A program made the position numbers and the translations under genes. Positions 51,320 through 59,939 of a stretch of DNA of 64,000 nucleotides are shown here, piece by piece. Source of the stretch: Ciceribacter ferrooxidans (GTDB lineage Bacteria > Pseudomonadota > Alphaproteobacteria > Rhizobiales > Rhizobiaceae); assembly GCF_004137355.1 (NCBI RefSeq), contig NZ_SDVB01000238.1, forward strand, positions 1-64,000. The letters are read 5' to 3'. The first letter of the stretch is position 1. The number at the start of each line of letters is the position of its first letter. The notes under the pieces are model-generated. The model made no database searches. It saw nothing but the letters and a program-made list of their open reading frames with translations, and was not told where the DNA came from.

Positions 51320-53326
51320 TCAGAATTCCTCCCAACTGTCCTGCGATGTCGCCGGAGCGGTGTTGTTGCTGCCGAAAGCCTTGGCGAGGGTTCCGACCAT
51401 CTTGCGCGCCGGAGAGGCGACCGGTCGTGCCTGGGCGGACGCCGGACGTGGGGACGCGGCGCGCGGCAACTGCTCCGCGGACTGGTAGGCCGGAGCGCTC
51501 ACGCCGCGGTCGCTCATGCGGAACTGCGAGACAAGGCCGGCGAGACCGCGCGCACTGTCGGCGAGACGGTGCGTGACGGCCGTCGCCTCCTCGACCATTG
51601 CCGCATTCTTCTGCGTGAACTGGTCCATATGGTTGACGGAGCTGTTGATCTCGTTGAGCGCGGTCGATTGCTCGCGAGACGCGGAGGCGATCGCGGAGAT
51701 GTGCTCGTTGATCACCGCCACCTGGTTCGAGATCTCGCCGAGCGCCGCACCCGTCTGCTGCACGAGCGACACGCCGCCCGCGACCGCTTCTCCGGATTTG
51801 TTGATCAGGACCTTGATGTCCTTCGCGGCGTTGGCGGAGCGCTGAGCCAGTTCGCGGACCTCCTGCGCGACGACGGCAAACCCCTTGCCGGCTTCACCTG
51901 CACGGGCCGCCTCGACACCGGCGTTGAGCGCCAGCAGGTTCGTCTGGAATGCGATCTCGTCGATGACGTTGATGATCTTGGATATTTCGCTCGACGCCTG
52001 CTCGATGCGGCCCATGGCATCGATCGCATCGGAGACGACCTTGCTGGAGCTTTCCGTGCTTTGGCGCGCCTTGATCGCCATGTTTGCCGCTTCGTCGGCC
52101 TTCGCGGAAGAACCGCGGACGGTCGAGGTGATCTCCTCTAGCGCGGCCGAGGTCTCTTCGAGCGATGCCGCCTGCTGTTCGGTCCGCTTCGACAGGTCGT
52201 CGGTCGCGGAGCGCATCTCCGCGGAGCTCGCATCGATGCCAGCGGTCTCGGCCCGCAGTTCCGCCATGGTACCGGCGAGCTTTCCGACCGAGTTGTTGAA
52301 ATCGACGCGGAGCTTGTCAAGGTTGCCGGCAAAGGAACGTTCGATGCGGACCGTCAGGTCGCCGTCGCTCAGTTTCTGGAGAGAACCGGCGAGAACTTCG
52401 ACCGCGTCCTGAACGGCACGTGCGTCTTCAACCTTGGCCAGTTCGCGCTCTTGGCGTTCACGCTCGCTGCGGGCTGCGGTATCGGCCGCCTCGCGTTCGA
52501 TCTCGATCTTCTGGATCGCGCTTTCGCGGAAGATGTTGATGGCGCGGGCGAGCGCACCGATCTCGTTTCTGAGATCCTGATCCGGTACTGCGGTGTCGAG
52601 ATGCCCGGAGGCGAGACTGTCGGCGACCGTGGTGAGACGCGGCAGGGCGCCGACGATACGGCGGACCAGCAGGGCGATGAGGGTTGCGGCGATCGCCAGA
52701 ACGATCAGTGCGGTGATCCCGATCGCGTAAATCATCTCGGCCGCGATGCTGTTGATTTCGGCCTTGCGGACGCCGGCATAGAGGATGCCGATCACATCAC
52801 CTTTCGGCGAGAAGATCGGCTGATAGATGGTGTAGTACGGCGTTTCCAGGATCACGGCCTCGCCGCGATAGACCTGCCCCTTTGTCACGAAGGGATAGAC
52901 GGCGCCTTTCTGGCCGAGTGCCGTACCGACGGCACGGTTTCCGTCCGGCTTGATGATATTGGTGGTACGGCGCCAGAAGTCCTTGCTCTGCGGATCCCAG
53001 GCGAAGATCGTCGCGGTCTGGCCGGTCATACGGCCGATCGTGTCGATCATGGTGTGATCCGTGAATTCCGTCGGGATCGACTCCATCTCGATCCGCGCGA
53101 CGTTGCCGTCCTTCCCCCAGGTCACCTTGGTCCCGGGGAGATCGCGTTCGATGAAGGTGGCCGCCGTCCGCAGGCTAGCGTTCTGGCCGGCGATGGCCTG
53201 TTCCTGGATGCGGTTCTCGATGCTGTCGGAGATGACCCAGGAGACCGCACCGAGCGACGCGACTAGGATGATCACCGTCGTCACGGTAATTGTTTTCGTT
53301 ATGCCGAAACGCGAAAAGATCTTCAT
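51320..53326 (-). CDS. Methyl-accepting chemotaxis protein with C-terminal CheR-tether
   Basis: A 668-aa receptor. A membrane helix (about 10-32) is followed by a periplasmic Cache-type sensor (about 35-190; [37 protein letters not shown]), a second helix (about 200-222), HAMP domains (about 222-370) and a signalling domain (about 385-620) with the hairpin [22 protein letters not shown]. It ends in DSWEEF, a variant of the NWETF-type CheR-binding pentapeptide, joined by a Pro/Ala-rich linker. The ATG at 53326 (MKIFSRFG) is preferred. The ligand is unknown. No che genes are nearby. Confidence 0.92.
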   Translation of the reverse strand: MKIFSRFGITKTITVTTVIILVASLGAVSWVISDSIENRIQEQAIAGQNASLRTAATFIERDLPGTKVTWGKDGNVARIEMESIPTEFTDHTMIDTIGRMTGQTATIFAWDPQSKDFWRRTTNIIKPDGNRAVGTALGQKGAVYPFVTKGQVYRGEAVILETPYYTIYQPIFSPKGDVIGILYAGVRKAEINSIAAEMIYAIGITALIVLAIAATLIALLVRRIVGALPRLTTVADSLASGHLDTAVPDQDLRNEIGALARAINIFRESAIQKIEIEREAADTAARSERERQERELAKVEDARAVQDAVEVLAGSLQKLSDGDLTVRIERSFAGNLDKLRVDFNNSVGKLAGTMAELRAETAGIDASSAEMRSATDDLSKRTEQQAASLEETSAALEEITSTVRGSSAKADEAANMAIKARQSTESSSKVVSDAIDAMGRIEQASSEISKIINVIDEIAFQTNLLALNAGVEAARAGEAGKGFAVVAQEVRELAQRSANAAKDIKVLINKSGEAVAGGVSLVQQTGAALGEISNQVAVINEHISAIASASREQSTALNEINSSVNHMDQFTQKNAAMVEEATAVTHRLADSARGLAGLVSQFRMSDRGVSAPAYQSAEQLPRAASPRPASAQARPVASPARKMVGTLAKAFGSNNTAPATSQDSWEEF

Positions 53327-53501
53327 GCAGAAGCGCCCCTTGGACATTGGCTTTCGCATTACTCTACGGCCTTGGGGTTAACCCTTGGTTTTCCGGGAAA
53401 ATCGAAAATGGAAGTTGACGAATGCCAAGATGGCGGCGTGCGACAGCCCCTTCTTGAGCAAGAGGGCAGAGAGGCCTTTCGTTTCGCGTACGGGGACTCG
53501 G

Positions 53502-53596
53502 CTTTGCAAACGGGACCAGTCTTGACCCGCAATCGCGCTGCTGCCTAATTGGGCCGTTCCGTCTGCACCCCGGAGAGTGCCCATGTACCAGCCGCC
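53502..53596. repeat. Imperfect 95-bp direct repeat, copy B (promoter and start of the intact paiB-like gene)
   Basis: This copy leads directly into the intact FMN-binding gene at 53583. It is displaced 2,320 bp from copy A; the chemoreceptor gene lies between them. Confidence 0.75.
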
Positions 53597-54221
53597 GCAT
53601 CATCGCGAGGACCGTCGCGAGGTCCAGCATGCCCTTATCCGGAGCCATCCGCTCGGGCTGCTGATTTCGTCCGGCGAAGGCGGGCTTCTCGCCAATCCGA
53701 TACCCTTTCGGCTGGTGAACACGGATCTGGGGATGGGCACGCTTCAGGCGCATATGGCGAGAGCCAATCCGCAATGGCGGGCCCTTGCCGCCGGCGCGGA
53801 GGTTCTCATCGTCTTCCAGGGCGCCGATCACTACATCACCCCGGCCTGGTACGAGACGAAGCGCGAGACCGGCAAGGTCGTGCCCACCTGGAATTATGCG
53901 ATCGTCCAGGTGCGGGGCACGGTCCGGGTGATCGAGGACAGCCAGTGGCTCCGCGCGCAGGTGAACCGGCTGACCGACGGCCACGAGAGCAGGCGGATGA
54001 TTCCGTGGGCCGTCGGCGATGCGCCCGACGACTTCATCACCGCACAGCTCAAGGGCATTGTCGGCATCGAGGTGCAGATCACCGCCATCGAAGGCAAATG
54101 GAAGGTCAGCCAGAACCGTAACGAGGCCGATCGCCGCGGCGTTGCCGAAGGTCTCGACGCGGAGGGCAGCGAAACGGCCGGAGCTATGGCTGGCATGGTG
54201 CGCGAATGGGGCGGCCTCTGA
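53583..54221 (+). CDS. PaiB-like FMN-binding negative transcriptional regulator
   Basis: A 212-aa flavin split-barrel protein: MYQPPHHREDRREVQHALI, SHPLGLLIS, NPIPFRL, LQAHMARANPQW, VFQGADHYITPAWYETK and VPTWNYAIVQVRG, all landmarks of the PaiB family. Some members repress sporulation or protease genes, but most bind FMN with unknown function. The ATG at 53583 follows GGAGAG. In many relatives it diverges from a LysE exporter gene; here the two are separated by mcp. Confidence 0.88.
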   Translation: MYQPPHHREDRREVQHALIRSHPLGLLISSGEGGLLANPIPFRLVNTDLGMGTLQAHMARANPQWRALAAGAEVLIVFQGADHYITPAWYETKRETGKVVPTWNYAIVQVRGTVRVIEDSQWLRAQVNRLTDGHESRRMIPWAVGDAPDDFITAQLKGIVGIEVQITAIEGKWKVSQNRNEADRRGVAEGLDAEGSETAGAMAGMVREWGGL

Positions 54222-54225
54222 GCGG

Positions 54226-55470
54226 TCACACCCGCAGATCCAGTTGCTTCTCCCGCTCGATGTAGCTGCGCTGCAGGTCGGTCACGTAATCGCGGACGAT
54301 GGGGACCGCATCGCGGGTCCGTGACAGCTGCAGGTGGAAGACCATCTGGCTGCCGGCGCGGAACATCATCTCGCAGCTGATCAGATAGAATTCCCACATG
54401 CGGGCGAAGCGCTCGTCATACATGGCGACAACCTTGTCGCGATTGGCCTCGAAGCGCCGGCACCAGTGGGCGAGCGTGGTCGCGTAATGCACGCGCAACA
54501 CCTCGATGTCGGTGACCCACAGGCTGTTCCGCTCGGTGACGGAGACCACTTCCGACAGGGCCGGGGAATAGCCGCCGGGGAAGATATACTTGCGCAGCCA
54601 CGGGCTCGTCGTTCCGGGCGGGCTCATGTGCCCGATCGAATGGATGACGGCGACGCCGTCGTCCGGCATCAGCGCGTTCAGCTTCTTGAAGAACTCGTCG
54701 TAGTGCTGCACGCCGACATGCTCGAACATGCCGACCGAGACGATTCGGTCGAACGTCTCCGTCACGTCGCGGTAGTCCTTCAGTTCGAAGCGGACGCGCC
54801 CCGCAAGGCCGGCATCGGCCGCCCTCTTGGTCGCAAGCGCGTGCTGCTCCTTCGACAGCGTCACGCCGACGACCGCGACGTCCTCCAACTGTGCGAGGTA
54901 GAGCGCGAGATCGCCCCAGCCGCAGCCGATGTCGAGCACCTTCATGCCGGGTTTCAGGTCGAGCTTTGCCGCGAGCAGCCGCAGCTTGTTGCGCTGCGCT
55001 TGCTCCAGCGTCTCCTCCGGTTCGCGGAAATAGGCACAGGAATAGAGCATGTTCTCGTCGAGGAAGAGCTTGTAGAAGTCGTTGCCGAGGTCGTAGTGAT
55101 GGGCGACGTTCTGCTGTGCCTGGCCCTTGCGGTTCGACTGCTCGCGCTTGCGGAACCGCATCCGCACCGCGCGGATCGCCTTCTGGATCGGATAGGAGCC
55201 GAGCGACAGCCGGTTGATCGAAAAGAGCATCAGGAAGTCGCGCAGGCTCGAACCTTCCTCGAAGCGCATGGTGCCGTCCATGTAGGCTTCGCCGGCGACG
55301 AGCTCCGCCTTGAAGACGAGGCTGCGGTAGAGCTTCGGATCGGTGAGCCGCATCGTCACCTGCGGCCCCTCCTGCAATCCGCCGAAGACGTGCCGCTTGC
55401 CCTCGGCGTCGATGACCGTCAGCCGGCCCGTCTTGATGAATGACTTCAGCATATGGGAAAGCAGGAACAT
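54226..55470 (-). CDS. cfa: Cyclopropane-fatty-acyl-phospholipid synthase
   Basis: Transfers a methylene from S-adenosylmethionine to unsaturated acyl chains of membrane lipids. The 414-aa product has an N-terminal lipid-binding region (1-130) and a methyltransferase domain with NVAHHYDLGNDFYKLFLDE, YSCAYFREPEETLEQAQ, VLDIGCGWGDLALYLA, VSVGMFEHVGVQHYDEFF, IFPGGYSPALSEV and the C-terminal FARMWEFYLISCEMMFRAG. I use the ATG at 55470. It converges on paiB with a 4-bp gap. Confidence 0.93.
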   Translation of the reverse strand: MFLLSHMLKSFIKTGRLTVIDAEGKRHVFGGLQEGPQVTMRLTDPKLYRSLVFKAELVAGEAYMDGTMRFEEGSSLRDFLMLFSINRLSLGSYPIQKAIRAVRMRFRKREQSNRKGQAQQNVAHHYDLGNDFYKLFLDENMLYSCAYFREPEETLEQAQRNKLRLLAAKLDLKPGMKVLDIGCGWGDLALYLAQLEDVAVVGVTLSKEQHALATKRAADAGLAGRVRFELKDYRDVTETFDRIVSVGMFEHVGVQHYDEFFKKLNALMPDDGVAVIHSIGHMSPPGTTSPWLRKYIFPGGYSPALSEVVSVTERNSLWVTDIEVLRVHYATTLAHWCRRFEANRDKVVAMYDERFARMWEFYLISCEMMFRAGSQMVFHLQLSRTRDAVPIVRDYVTDLQRSYIEREKQLDLRV

Positions 55471-55655
55471 GCAGACCTCGCGCGCTGGCCGGAACGGTCT
55501 GCATGTTAGCGCATTCCTCAACCGTTGCGAGTGGCAATTGTCGGCGACGCCGACAGGGCCGGGACGACTTGCAATGGCGCACATAGCGGCTAATACGAAG
55601 TCTCAACGGCATAAGGTGCCGCGCGGATCGGTCGGCGGTAGCGCAGGGAGACGGA

Positions 55656-56231
55656 ATGACGGGGAATGCGGCGATGAAGGCGCAGTTGCGCAAGGAACGG
55701 CTCGAGCGGCGGGACGCGATCCCCGCCGACACGCGGATCGAATACAGCCTGGCGATCGCCGCCTTCGGCGAGGCGCTGGCGTTCGAACCCGGAGCGGTCG
55801 TTTCCGGCTTCCTGCCGATCCGTTCCGAGGCCGACATCCGCCCGCTGATGGCCCGGCTGCGCGAGCGCGGTGCGCGTCTCTGCCTGCCGGTGGTGCTCGA
55901 CCGCGAGACCATCGTCTTCCGGGAACTCCTTCCCGGCGGCGAGCTCGTCTCCACCGGTTTCGGCACGCGCGGGCCGGGGCCGGACGCGGCGGAGCTCGAT
56001 CCGGACATCTTGCTGGTGCCGCTCGCCGCCTTCGACGGCGGCGGTCACCGCATCGGCTACGGCGCCGGCCATTACGACCGGGCGATCGCGCGATTGCGGC
56101 AAAAAGGGCGTGATCCCCGGCTGATCGGCATTGCATTCGCCTGCCAGGAAGTGGCACATGTCCCCTTCGAACCGCACGACGTCCGGCTGGAAGCTGTGGT
56201 GACGGAGAATGGCATGCGGACTTTTGGATGA
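55656..56231 (+). CDS. fau: 5-formyltetrahydrofolate cyclo-ligase
   Basis: ATP-dependent conversion of 5-formyl-THF to 5,10-methenyl-THF. The 191-aa product has KAQLRKERLERRDAIP at the N-terminus, a folate-site region SGFLPIRSEADIRPLM, and the ATP motif GYGAGHYDRAIARL near residue 130. Its usual place is directly after zapA-6S RNA; here about 5 kb of other genes intervene. It is 18 bp upstream of ymdB. Confidence 0.93.
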   Translation: MTGNAAMKAQLRKERLERRDAIPADTRIEYSLAIAAFGEALAFEPGAVVSGFLPIRSEADIRPLMARLRERGARLCLPVVLDRETIVFRELLPGGELVSTGFGTRGPGPDAAELDPDILLVPLAAFDGGGHRIGYGAGHYDRAIARLRQKGRDPRLIGIAFACQEVAHVPFEPHDVRLEAVVTENGMRTFG

Positions 56232-56249
56232 TGATGACTGGATACGTGA

Positions 56250-57074
56250 ATGCGGTTGCTTTTTCTCGGTGACATGGTCGGCAAGACGGGACGGACGGCG
56301 GTGTGGGAGCGGCTTCCCGGCCTGATTTCCGACCTGAAACTCGATTTCGTCGTCGTCAACGGCGAGAACGCCGCCGGCGGCTTCGGCATCACCGAGGACA
56401 TCTACCTCGAAACCATCAATGCCGGCGCCGATGTCGTGACCACCGGAAACCACGTGTGGGACCAGAAGGAGGCCGTCTCCTTCTGCGAGCGCCACGACCA
56501 GTTCTTGCGCCCCGCCAACTATCCGGCGGGGACGCCCGGCAAGGGCTCCGGCGTCTTCTACGCCCGCAACGGCGCGCGCGTGCTCGTCGCCAACATCATG
56601 GGCCGGGTCTTCATGCATCCGGAGCTCGATGATCCCTTCACCTCGGCGGAGGCGATCCTGTCGGCCTGCCCGCTCAAGGAACAGGCTGACGCCATCGTCT
56701 TCGATTTCCACGCCGAGGCGACCAGCGAGAAGCAGTGCTTCGGCCATTTCGTCGACGGCCGGGCGAGTTTCGTCGTCGGCACCCATACGCACGTCCCGAC
56801 CGCCGACCACCAGATTCTCAACGGCGGCACGGCCTATATGTCGGACGCCGGCATGTGCGGCGATTACGACTCCTCCCTCGGCATGGACAAGGAAGAGCCG
56901 CTCAATCGCTTCATCTCGAAGATGCCGAAAGGGCGGTTCGAGGCGGCGCACGGGCCGGCGACGATCTGCGGCGTCGGCGTCGAGATTTCCGACCGCACCG
57001 GTCTTGCCGAGAAGATCGCGCCGCTCCGGATCGGGCCGCGGCTCACCGAGACGATCCCGGATTTCTGGCGGTAA
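56250..57074 (+). CDS. ymdB: YmdB-family metallophosphoesterase (TIGR00282)
   Basis: A 274-aa binuclear-metal phosphodiesterase: MRLLFLGDMVGKTGR (metal Asp), VVNGENAAGGFGI, TTGNHVWDQKE (metal Asn/His), VNIMGRVFM region, FHAEATSEKQCFG and VVGTHTHVPTADHQIL (metal His residues), YMSDAGMCGDYDS. The Bacillus homologue hydrolyses cyclic AMP/related phosphodiesters. It is cotranscribed with fau. Confidence 0.93.
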   Translation: MRLLFLGDMVGKTGRTAVWERLPGLISDLKLDFVVVNGENAAGGFGITEDIYLETINAGADVVTTGNHVWDQKEAVSFCERHDQFLRPANYPAGTPGKGSGVFYARNGARVLVANIMGRVFMHPELDDPFTSAEAILSACPLKEQADAIVFDFHAEATSEKQCFGHFVDGRASFVVGTHTHVPTADHQILNGGTAYMSDAGMCGDYDSSLGMDKEEPLNRFISKMPKGRFEAAHGPATICGVGVEISDRTGLAEKIAPLRIGPRLTETIPDFWR

Positions 57075-57175
57075 GCCCGCCGCGGCGGCTCTAACGCAAA
57101 TGTGAGCCTCTCCGGCTTTACCTGGTCGCTGTCCTGGCCCATCCTCTGCCATCGGATGGATGGTGCGGGGCCGGC

Positions 57176-57997
57176 ATGATGCTGCGACTTGCCATAGCGT
57201 TCATTTCCCTGATCTTTGCCGCCGTCGGTGTCCGCGCCGAGGAAGAACGTCCGCCGGTCAGCGAATGCCAGCTTGTCGCCGAAACCCTGCCGAAGGCGAC
57301 ATTCGTGCGCTTCGATGCTTCCCCCTCGCTCCAGTTGGCCGCGGCCGACCACACGGTGACGATCACCTATCTCGGCCACTCGACCTTCCTCATCGAAACG
57401 CCCGGCGGCATCTCGATCGCGACGGACTATAACGGCTGGCTGCGCTCGCCGCGCATGCCGGACGTGGTGACGATGAACAAGGCGCATTCGAGCCATTACA
57501 CGCTCGCGCCGGATCCGGCGATCGCCAATGTCCTGCACGGCTGGAGCGATACGCCCGGCGACAAGGCGGTGCATCAGGTCGTGGTCGGCGACGCCTATAT
57601 CCGCAACGTCACCACCGACATCCGCAGCTTCGGCGGCTTCGAGGCGAACGGCAATTCGATCTTCATCTTCGAGGTCGCAGGTCTCTGCATCGGCCATCTC
57701 GGACACCTGCACCACGAGCTGACGGACGGGCACTTCGCCGAGATCGGTCGGCTCGACGTCGTCATGGTTCCCGTCGACGGCGGTCTCACCATGGGTGCCG
57801 ACAGCATGAGCCGTACGGTCAAGCGGCTGCGCTCGGCGCTGATCCTGCCGATGCACCGCCGCGGTCCGCCGATCGCCGATTTCCTCGCGATGTTCGACCA
57901 GAGCTTCGACTGGAAGCTCTCCGACAGCGCCGCCGTCACCGTCTCCATCGCCACGCTGCCGCAAAAGCCGCTGATCCTGGTGCTGAGGGGCGTCTGA
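57176..57997 (+). CDS. Exported metallo-beta-lactamase-fold hydrolase (UlaG/YtnP-like)
   Basis: A 273-aa protein with a signal peptide (about 1-22, GVRA-EEE) and an MBL fold: VTITYLGHSTFLIETPGGIS, TDYNGWLRSP, VVTMNKAHSSHYT (altered HxHxDH motif, HSSHYT), LCIGHLGHLHHEL and VMVPVDGGLTMG, LPMHRRGPP. The usual metal ligands are only partly conserved, so its catalytic status is unclear. It diverges from nothing upstream; ymdB ends 101 bp before it. It converges on the split-barrel operon 7 bp away. Confidence 0.82.
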   Translation: MMLRLAIAFISLIFAAVGVRAEEERPPVSECQLVAETLPKATFVRFDASPSLQLAAADHTVTITYLGHSTFLIETPGGISIATDYNGWLRSPRMPDVVTMNKAHSSHYTLAPDPAIANVLHGWSDTPGDKAVHQVVVGDAYIRNVTTDIRSFGGFEANGNSIFIFEVAGLCIGHLGHLHHELTDGHFAEIGRLDVVMVPVDGGLTMGADSMSRTVKRLRSALILPMHRRGPPIADFLAMFDQSFDWKLSDSAAVTVSIATLPQKPLILVLRGV

Positions 57998-58004
57998 GAT
58001 CCGC

Positions 58005-59336
58005 CTACCGGCGGGTAAGGCGAACTTCGCCCTCGACGGCGAGCCCGATCTTGCCGCGGCCGAGTTGCTGGAGGCGGATCGGCAGGTGCTTCTCGTCGAG
58101 CCGGCGCCGCAGCAGCAGAAGGCGGGTTTCGAGATTGTCCTTGTAGTCGGGCAGGCGGAGACTCGTGTCGAGACGGATCTCGCGGTTGGTGAACTCCCGC
58201 CGTCCGCCCTCGAGATACTGGCCGAGCATGTGCACCAGCAGCCGCCCCGCCACGCCCTTGATCACGTAATCGCCGTTGATGAAGACGCTGTCGTCGAACG
58301 GGTGATGGGCGATGTCGATCCGGCGGCCGCCGGGAGCGGTTGCGACATCGGCCGGGAAGGCGGCTTCCGGATCGAAGGACATGCGTTCGCAGAGCGCGAG
58401 CGACGCCGCCGCCTGCCGGGCGACGATCGAAAGGGCTGCTTCGTCCTCGCGGGTGAAGGCGAGGCGTCTCCCGCTCTCGACGAAGAGGACGCCCTCGACA
58501 TGTCCCTGGACGAGGAGCGGCACGGCGATCTGGCTCATCGCGTCCGCCATGCCCGGCAGCACGATCTCCCGCGTCCGGTTTTCGTCCGGCGAGGAGTGGC
58601 GCACCGCCGACCCGAAGCGGCGGATGCGGCTCATGTCGCTCACCTTGACGATCCTGCCGCTCGCTGCCGCCGATCCGATCAACCCCTCGCCGTACGGCAC
58701 CTCGGCGCCGATGCCCGAGGGGACATAGCCGGTGCTGCCGATCGCGGTGATCTGCGCCTTTTCTCCATAGCTCTGGAAAAGCAGGGCGTGGCCGAAGCCG
58801 AGATGTTCAAAAATGCCTCCGAGGAGCGCGTCGACGATGCCACCCGCATCCGTCGCCGCGGCGATGTCGGCGACTATTTTCTCGGCGGCGACGAGCCGGT
58901 CCGGCCGCGGGCGTGCGGAAAGCGCGCTCGTCTCGACCGGCGAAGGGATCGCCTCGATGTCGGCCACGCGGAAGACGTCGACGCAGCGGAGCCGCATGAC
59001 GTCGCCCATACCGACCTGGGCGCTGCCGGCGGCGACCTCCCGCGCGAGACGGTCGAACAGGGCGCCATCCTCCAGCGTGTAGGCAAAGGCGAGCTGCAGG
59101 CGGAACTGCGCGCCCGTGAGGCCGTCGACGACGACGAGGGTCGCTTTCGGGTTGAGGCGGATATTGGCGGCGGTCTTGGCGAAGAACTGGTTGGAGAGCG
59201 CCACGTGTTCGTCGTCGACCATCGACACGTGGGAGAGATACGAAATGTTCGGCACGCCTTCGGGGTCGGCGGTGGCGATGATCGAGGGAATGACGCCCTC
59301 GAAACACGCTTCGAGATCACGGAGGACAATCGTCAT
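58005..59336 (-). CDS. Fusion protein: flavin split barrel, GAF domain and probable winged helix
   Basis: A 443-aa protein with three parts. Residues about 1-135 resemble the pyridoxamine-phosphate oxidase-like split barrel (IPSIIATADPEGVPNISYLS, VALSNQFFAKTAANIRLNP). About 155-305 is a GAF domain (DALLGGIFEHLGFGHALLF ... QIAVPLLVQGHVEGVLFVES). About 365-443 looks like an OmpR-type winged helix (EFTNREIRLDTSLRLPDYKD, ETRLLLLRRRLDE, LGRGKIGLAVEG). It could be a flavin- or ligand-sensing regulator. The ATG at 59336 overlaps the preceding gene's stop by 4 bp. The frame extends upstream without similarity. Confidence 0.78.
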   Translation of the reverse strand: MTIVLRDLEACFEGVIPSIIATADPEGVPNISYLSHVSMVDDEHVALSNQFFAKTAANIRLNPKATLVVVDGLTGAQFRLQLAFAYTLEDGALFDRLAREVAAGSAQVGMGDVMRLRCVDVFRVADIEAIPSPVETSALSARPRPDRLVAAEKIVADIAAATDAGGIVDALLGGIFEHLGFGHALLFQSYGEKAQITAIGSTGYVPSGIGAEVPYGEGLIGSAAASGRIVKVSDMSRIRRFGSAVRHSSPDENRTREIVLPGMADAMSQIAVPLLVQGHVEGVLFVESGRRLAFTREDEAALSIVARQAAASLALCERMSFDPEAAFPADVATAPGGRRIDIAHHPFDDSVFINGDYVIKGVAGRLLVHMLGQYLEGGRREFTNREIRLDTSLRLPDYKDNLETRLLLLRRRLDEKHLPIRLQQLGRGKIGLAVEGEVRLTRR

Positions 59337-59800
59337 GTTGCCGCGCTCCAGAGTCTCGAGCCCGCCTTCGCCCCCGGCGTCTGCACGAAGACCGAAGCGA
59401 CGTCGACCGTCACCAGCCGCGCGTCGCGGTGGCTGAGCCAGGGGGCGATGATCTCCGGCGCAATTCCGAGGCGCATCAGCGCGGAGACCATGGCGACCAT
59501 GTAGCGTTCCGAGCGCGCAATCTCGTCCGCCTCGGCGTCTCGCACCTCCGCCTTGCCCTTGATCTGGTAGGTCACGTAGTCGGCGGGGCGCGAGAAGGTC
59601 GCGGCAATTTCGCCGTTCGCCCTGAGGTTGGCGATCGTGCCCGGCCACTGCCAGGCGGAGACGACGATGGCGATCCGGCGTCCGTCGAGCGGCCATGCGC
59701 CGACGCCGCGGCCGACCTCCGGACGGCGGTCGGCATCCGCCGTCCCGATGATCTGCATCACCGGGCTTTCGATGAAGGCCGCCAGTTCGTGGTCCAGCAT
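59333..59800 (-). CDS. Pyridoxamine 5'-phosphate oxidase-like split-barrel protein
   Basis: A 155-aa PNPOx-like protein: LAAFIESPVMQIIGTADADRRPEVGRG, IVVSAWQWPGTIANLRANGE and ATFSRPADYVTYQIKGKAEV form the FMN/F420-binding barrel. True PNPOx catalytic residues are not evident. It is translationally coupled (ATGA) to the split-barrel-GAF protein, so the two probably work together. The ATG at 59800 has GGAGAG upstream. It diverges from the FMO-like gene, 139 bp apart. Confidence 0.8.
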   Translation of the reverse strand: MLDHELAAFIESPVMQIIGTADADRRPEVGRGVGAWPLDGRRIAIVVSAWQWPGTIANLRANGEIAATFSRPADYVTYQIKGKAEVRDAEADEIARSERYMVAMVSALMRLGIAPEIIAPWLSHRDARLVTVDVASVFVQTPGAKAGSRLWSAAT

Positions 59801-59939
59801 GGAATCTCTCCTCTTTCGACATGCATAGCGCAGCCCGCGAAGTTTTAGGATTCCCGCCGCCCGGCTTAGCAAGCTTTTAGGAAACGGCCGCCGCCGAAGC
59901 GCCTATTGGCAAGGCTCCCAGCGAACGAAGGAGAGCAGG

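Noticed and set aside
51262-51576. Open frame starting MYQPP after promoter copy A as a functional gene.
   Set aside because: Similarity to the PaiB family stops after the first few residues and the frame then runs antisense to the chemoreceptor gene; best seen as a 5' remnant.
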